Positions 6,606-7,410 of a stretch of DNA of 7,410 bases are shown here, in pieces (positions within the stretch are counted from its first letter, which is position 1; every line of letters begins with the position of its first letter). A model generated the notes under the pieces. That model saw nothing but the letters and a program-made list of their open reading frames with translations. It was not told the DNA's origin and made no database searches. Source of the stretch: Bacteroidota bacterium. GTDB lineage: Bacteria > Bacteroidota > Bacteroidia > Bacteroidales > B18-G4. Position numbers and translations under genes: made by a program. The DNA is taken from contig DAOVZP010000072.1 in assembly GCA_030635045.1 (NCBI GenBank), positions 1-7,410 of the forward strand, read 5' to 3'.

Positions 6606-7410
6606 ATGAATGAACGTACTATTTCGATAGAAGCATATAGCCCGCTGGAGATCTATGGTGCTAACGACAGCCACCTCAACCTGATCAAGAAGCTGTTTCC
6701 CAGGCTTAAGATCGTTGCCCGGGGAGACATCATCAAGATAGCAGGCACAGACAAGGAACTGAATGAATTTGAGCGCCGTTTCTCCCTGCTGCTCACTTCT
6801 TTTGAACGTTTCGGGAAGATCACCGAGAATGATGTGATGCAGATCATGGGCACTGAAGATAATTCCATTGCAACACAAGCAAAGGAAGATAAAAATGAGG
6901 ATGTGCTGGTATTTGGCCGTGAAGGTTTATTGATAAAGGCCCGCACTGTCAACCAGCGAAAGATGGTTAAGAGCAGTGATAAGAATGACCTGGTCCTGGC
7001 CATTGGCCCCGCCGGAACAGGAAAAACATATACTGCAGTGGCACTGGCTGTAAGAGCCCTGAAAAATAAAGAAGTTAAAAGGATCATCCTCACCAGGCCT
7101 GCCGTTGAGGCCGGGGAAAACCTTGGCTTTCTGCCGGGTGACCTGAAAGACAAGCTTGATCCTTATTTGCAACCCCTTTATGATGCACTACGGGATATGC
7201 TCCCCACACAGAAACTATTATCCTACCTCGAAGACGGTACCATTGAGGTTGCACCGCTGGCATTTATGCGCGGACGCACACTTGACCATGCGTTTGCCAT
7301 TCTCGATGAAGCACAGAACACCACACCAAATCAGCTGAAGATGTTCCTTACCCGTATGGGGCGATCATCAAAATTTATTGTTACTGGCGATATTACACAG
7401 ATCGACCTGC
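6606..7410 (+). CDS. phoH: PhoH family ATPase (PhoH-like), 3' end cut off
   Basis: The first 268 codons of a cytoplasmic PhoH-like P-loop ATPase, open to the right edge. PhoH-like proteins run to about 320–350 residues, so roughly 50–80 residues are probably missing. The N-terminal part (about 1–85) is a KH-like putative RNA-binding region containing LFPRLKIVARGD. Residues 110–120 hold a basic linker with the NQRKMV stretch. The PhoH ATPase core has Walker A GPAGTGKT (134–141), TRPAVEAGENLGFLPGD, PLAFMRGRTLDHA and Walker B ILDEAQN (232–238), then TGDITQIDL at the end of the window. All key ATPase residues visible in this part are intact. The physiological role is poorly defined; links to RNA metabolism and phosphate starvation are known for the family. 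The start is ATG at 6606, with no other in-frame ATG until about residue 77 and no Shine-Dalgarno sequence. Confidence 0.93.
   Translation, partial: MNERTISIEAYSPLEIYGANDSHLNLIKKLFPRLKIVARGDIIKIAGTDKELNEFERRFSLLLTSFERFGKITENDVMQIMGTEDNSIATQAKEDKNEDVLVFGREGLLIKARTVNQRKMVKSSDKNDLVLAIGPAGTGKTYTAVALAVRALKNKEVKRIILTRPAVEAGENLGFLPGDLKDKLDPYLQPLYDALRDMLPTQKLLSYLEDGTIEVAPLAFMRGRTLDHAFAILDEAQNTTPNQLKMFLTRMGRSSKFIVTGDITQIDL

Noticed and set aside
6653..7153. 166-codon minus-strand open frame antisense to phoH
   Set aside because: Ser/Arg-rich shadow of the PhoH reading frame, with the opposite strand clearly coding.

Overview
The window looks like a chromosomal segment of a Bacteroidota (Bacteroidetes) species. 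Three things point there. It has a gldF–gldG gliding-type ABC transporter pair. It shows almost no Shine-Dalgarno sequences ahead of its start codons. The one clear intergenic promoter region carries two exact matches to the Bacteroidetes −7 box TAnnTTTG. The proteins also have the flavour of this phylum, for example the HPSYLAMY and LSSKAGIL motifs of its O-antigen-ligase-like proteins. The genus cannot be told from the sequence. A member of Bacteroidales or a related environmental lineage is a guess.

Layout. Positions 1–5594 hold five genes on the minus strand, read right to left: gldF (4848–5594), gldG (3082–4821), a DUF4340 protein (2008–3066), a WbuB-like family-4 glycosyltransferase (748–1974) and the first ~248 codons of an O-antigen ligase/polymerase-like membrane protein (1–745, cut by the window edge). 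The gaps are only 26, 15, 33 and 2 bp, so one transcript is plausible. A 166-bp gap (5595–5760) follows, holding a five-copy octanucleotide tandem repeat. Next come a minus-strand SAM hydrolase/halogenase-family protein (5761–6537) and a divergent plus-strand phoH gene (6606 to the window end, truncated). They share a 68-bp intergenic region with facing −7 boxes.

How the genes may work together. GldF (membrane permease) and GldG (periplasmic auxiliary protein) are parts of an ABC transporter whose ATPase, GldA, is not in the window. The DUF4340 protein has the same single N-terminal anchor and large periplasmic domain and directly follows gldG, so it is a good candidate third extracytoplasmic component. 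The two polysaccharide genes downstream point to surface glycan synthesis. Whether they are linked functionally to the Gld transporter or merely adjacent is open. The SAM-family protein and PhoH look like conserved housekeeping-type genes.

Most interesting points: the SAM hydrolase homologue appears to lack all three residues of the family's Asp-Arg-His triad; two consecutive genes have no usable ATG and seem to start with TTG; phoH may be leaderless; and an 8-bp tandem repeat lies upstream of gldF. I found no convincing wholly new system, RNA gene, CRISPR array or mobile element.
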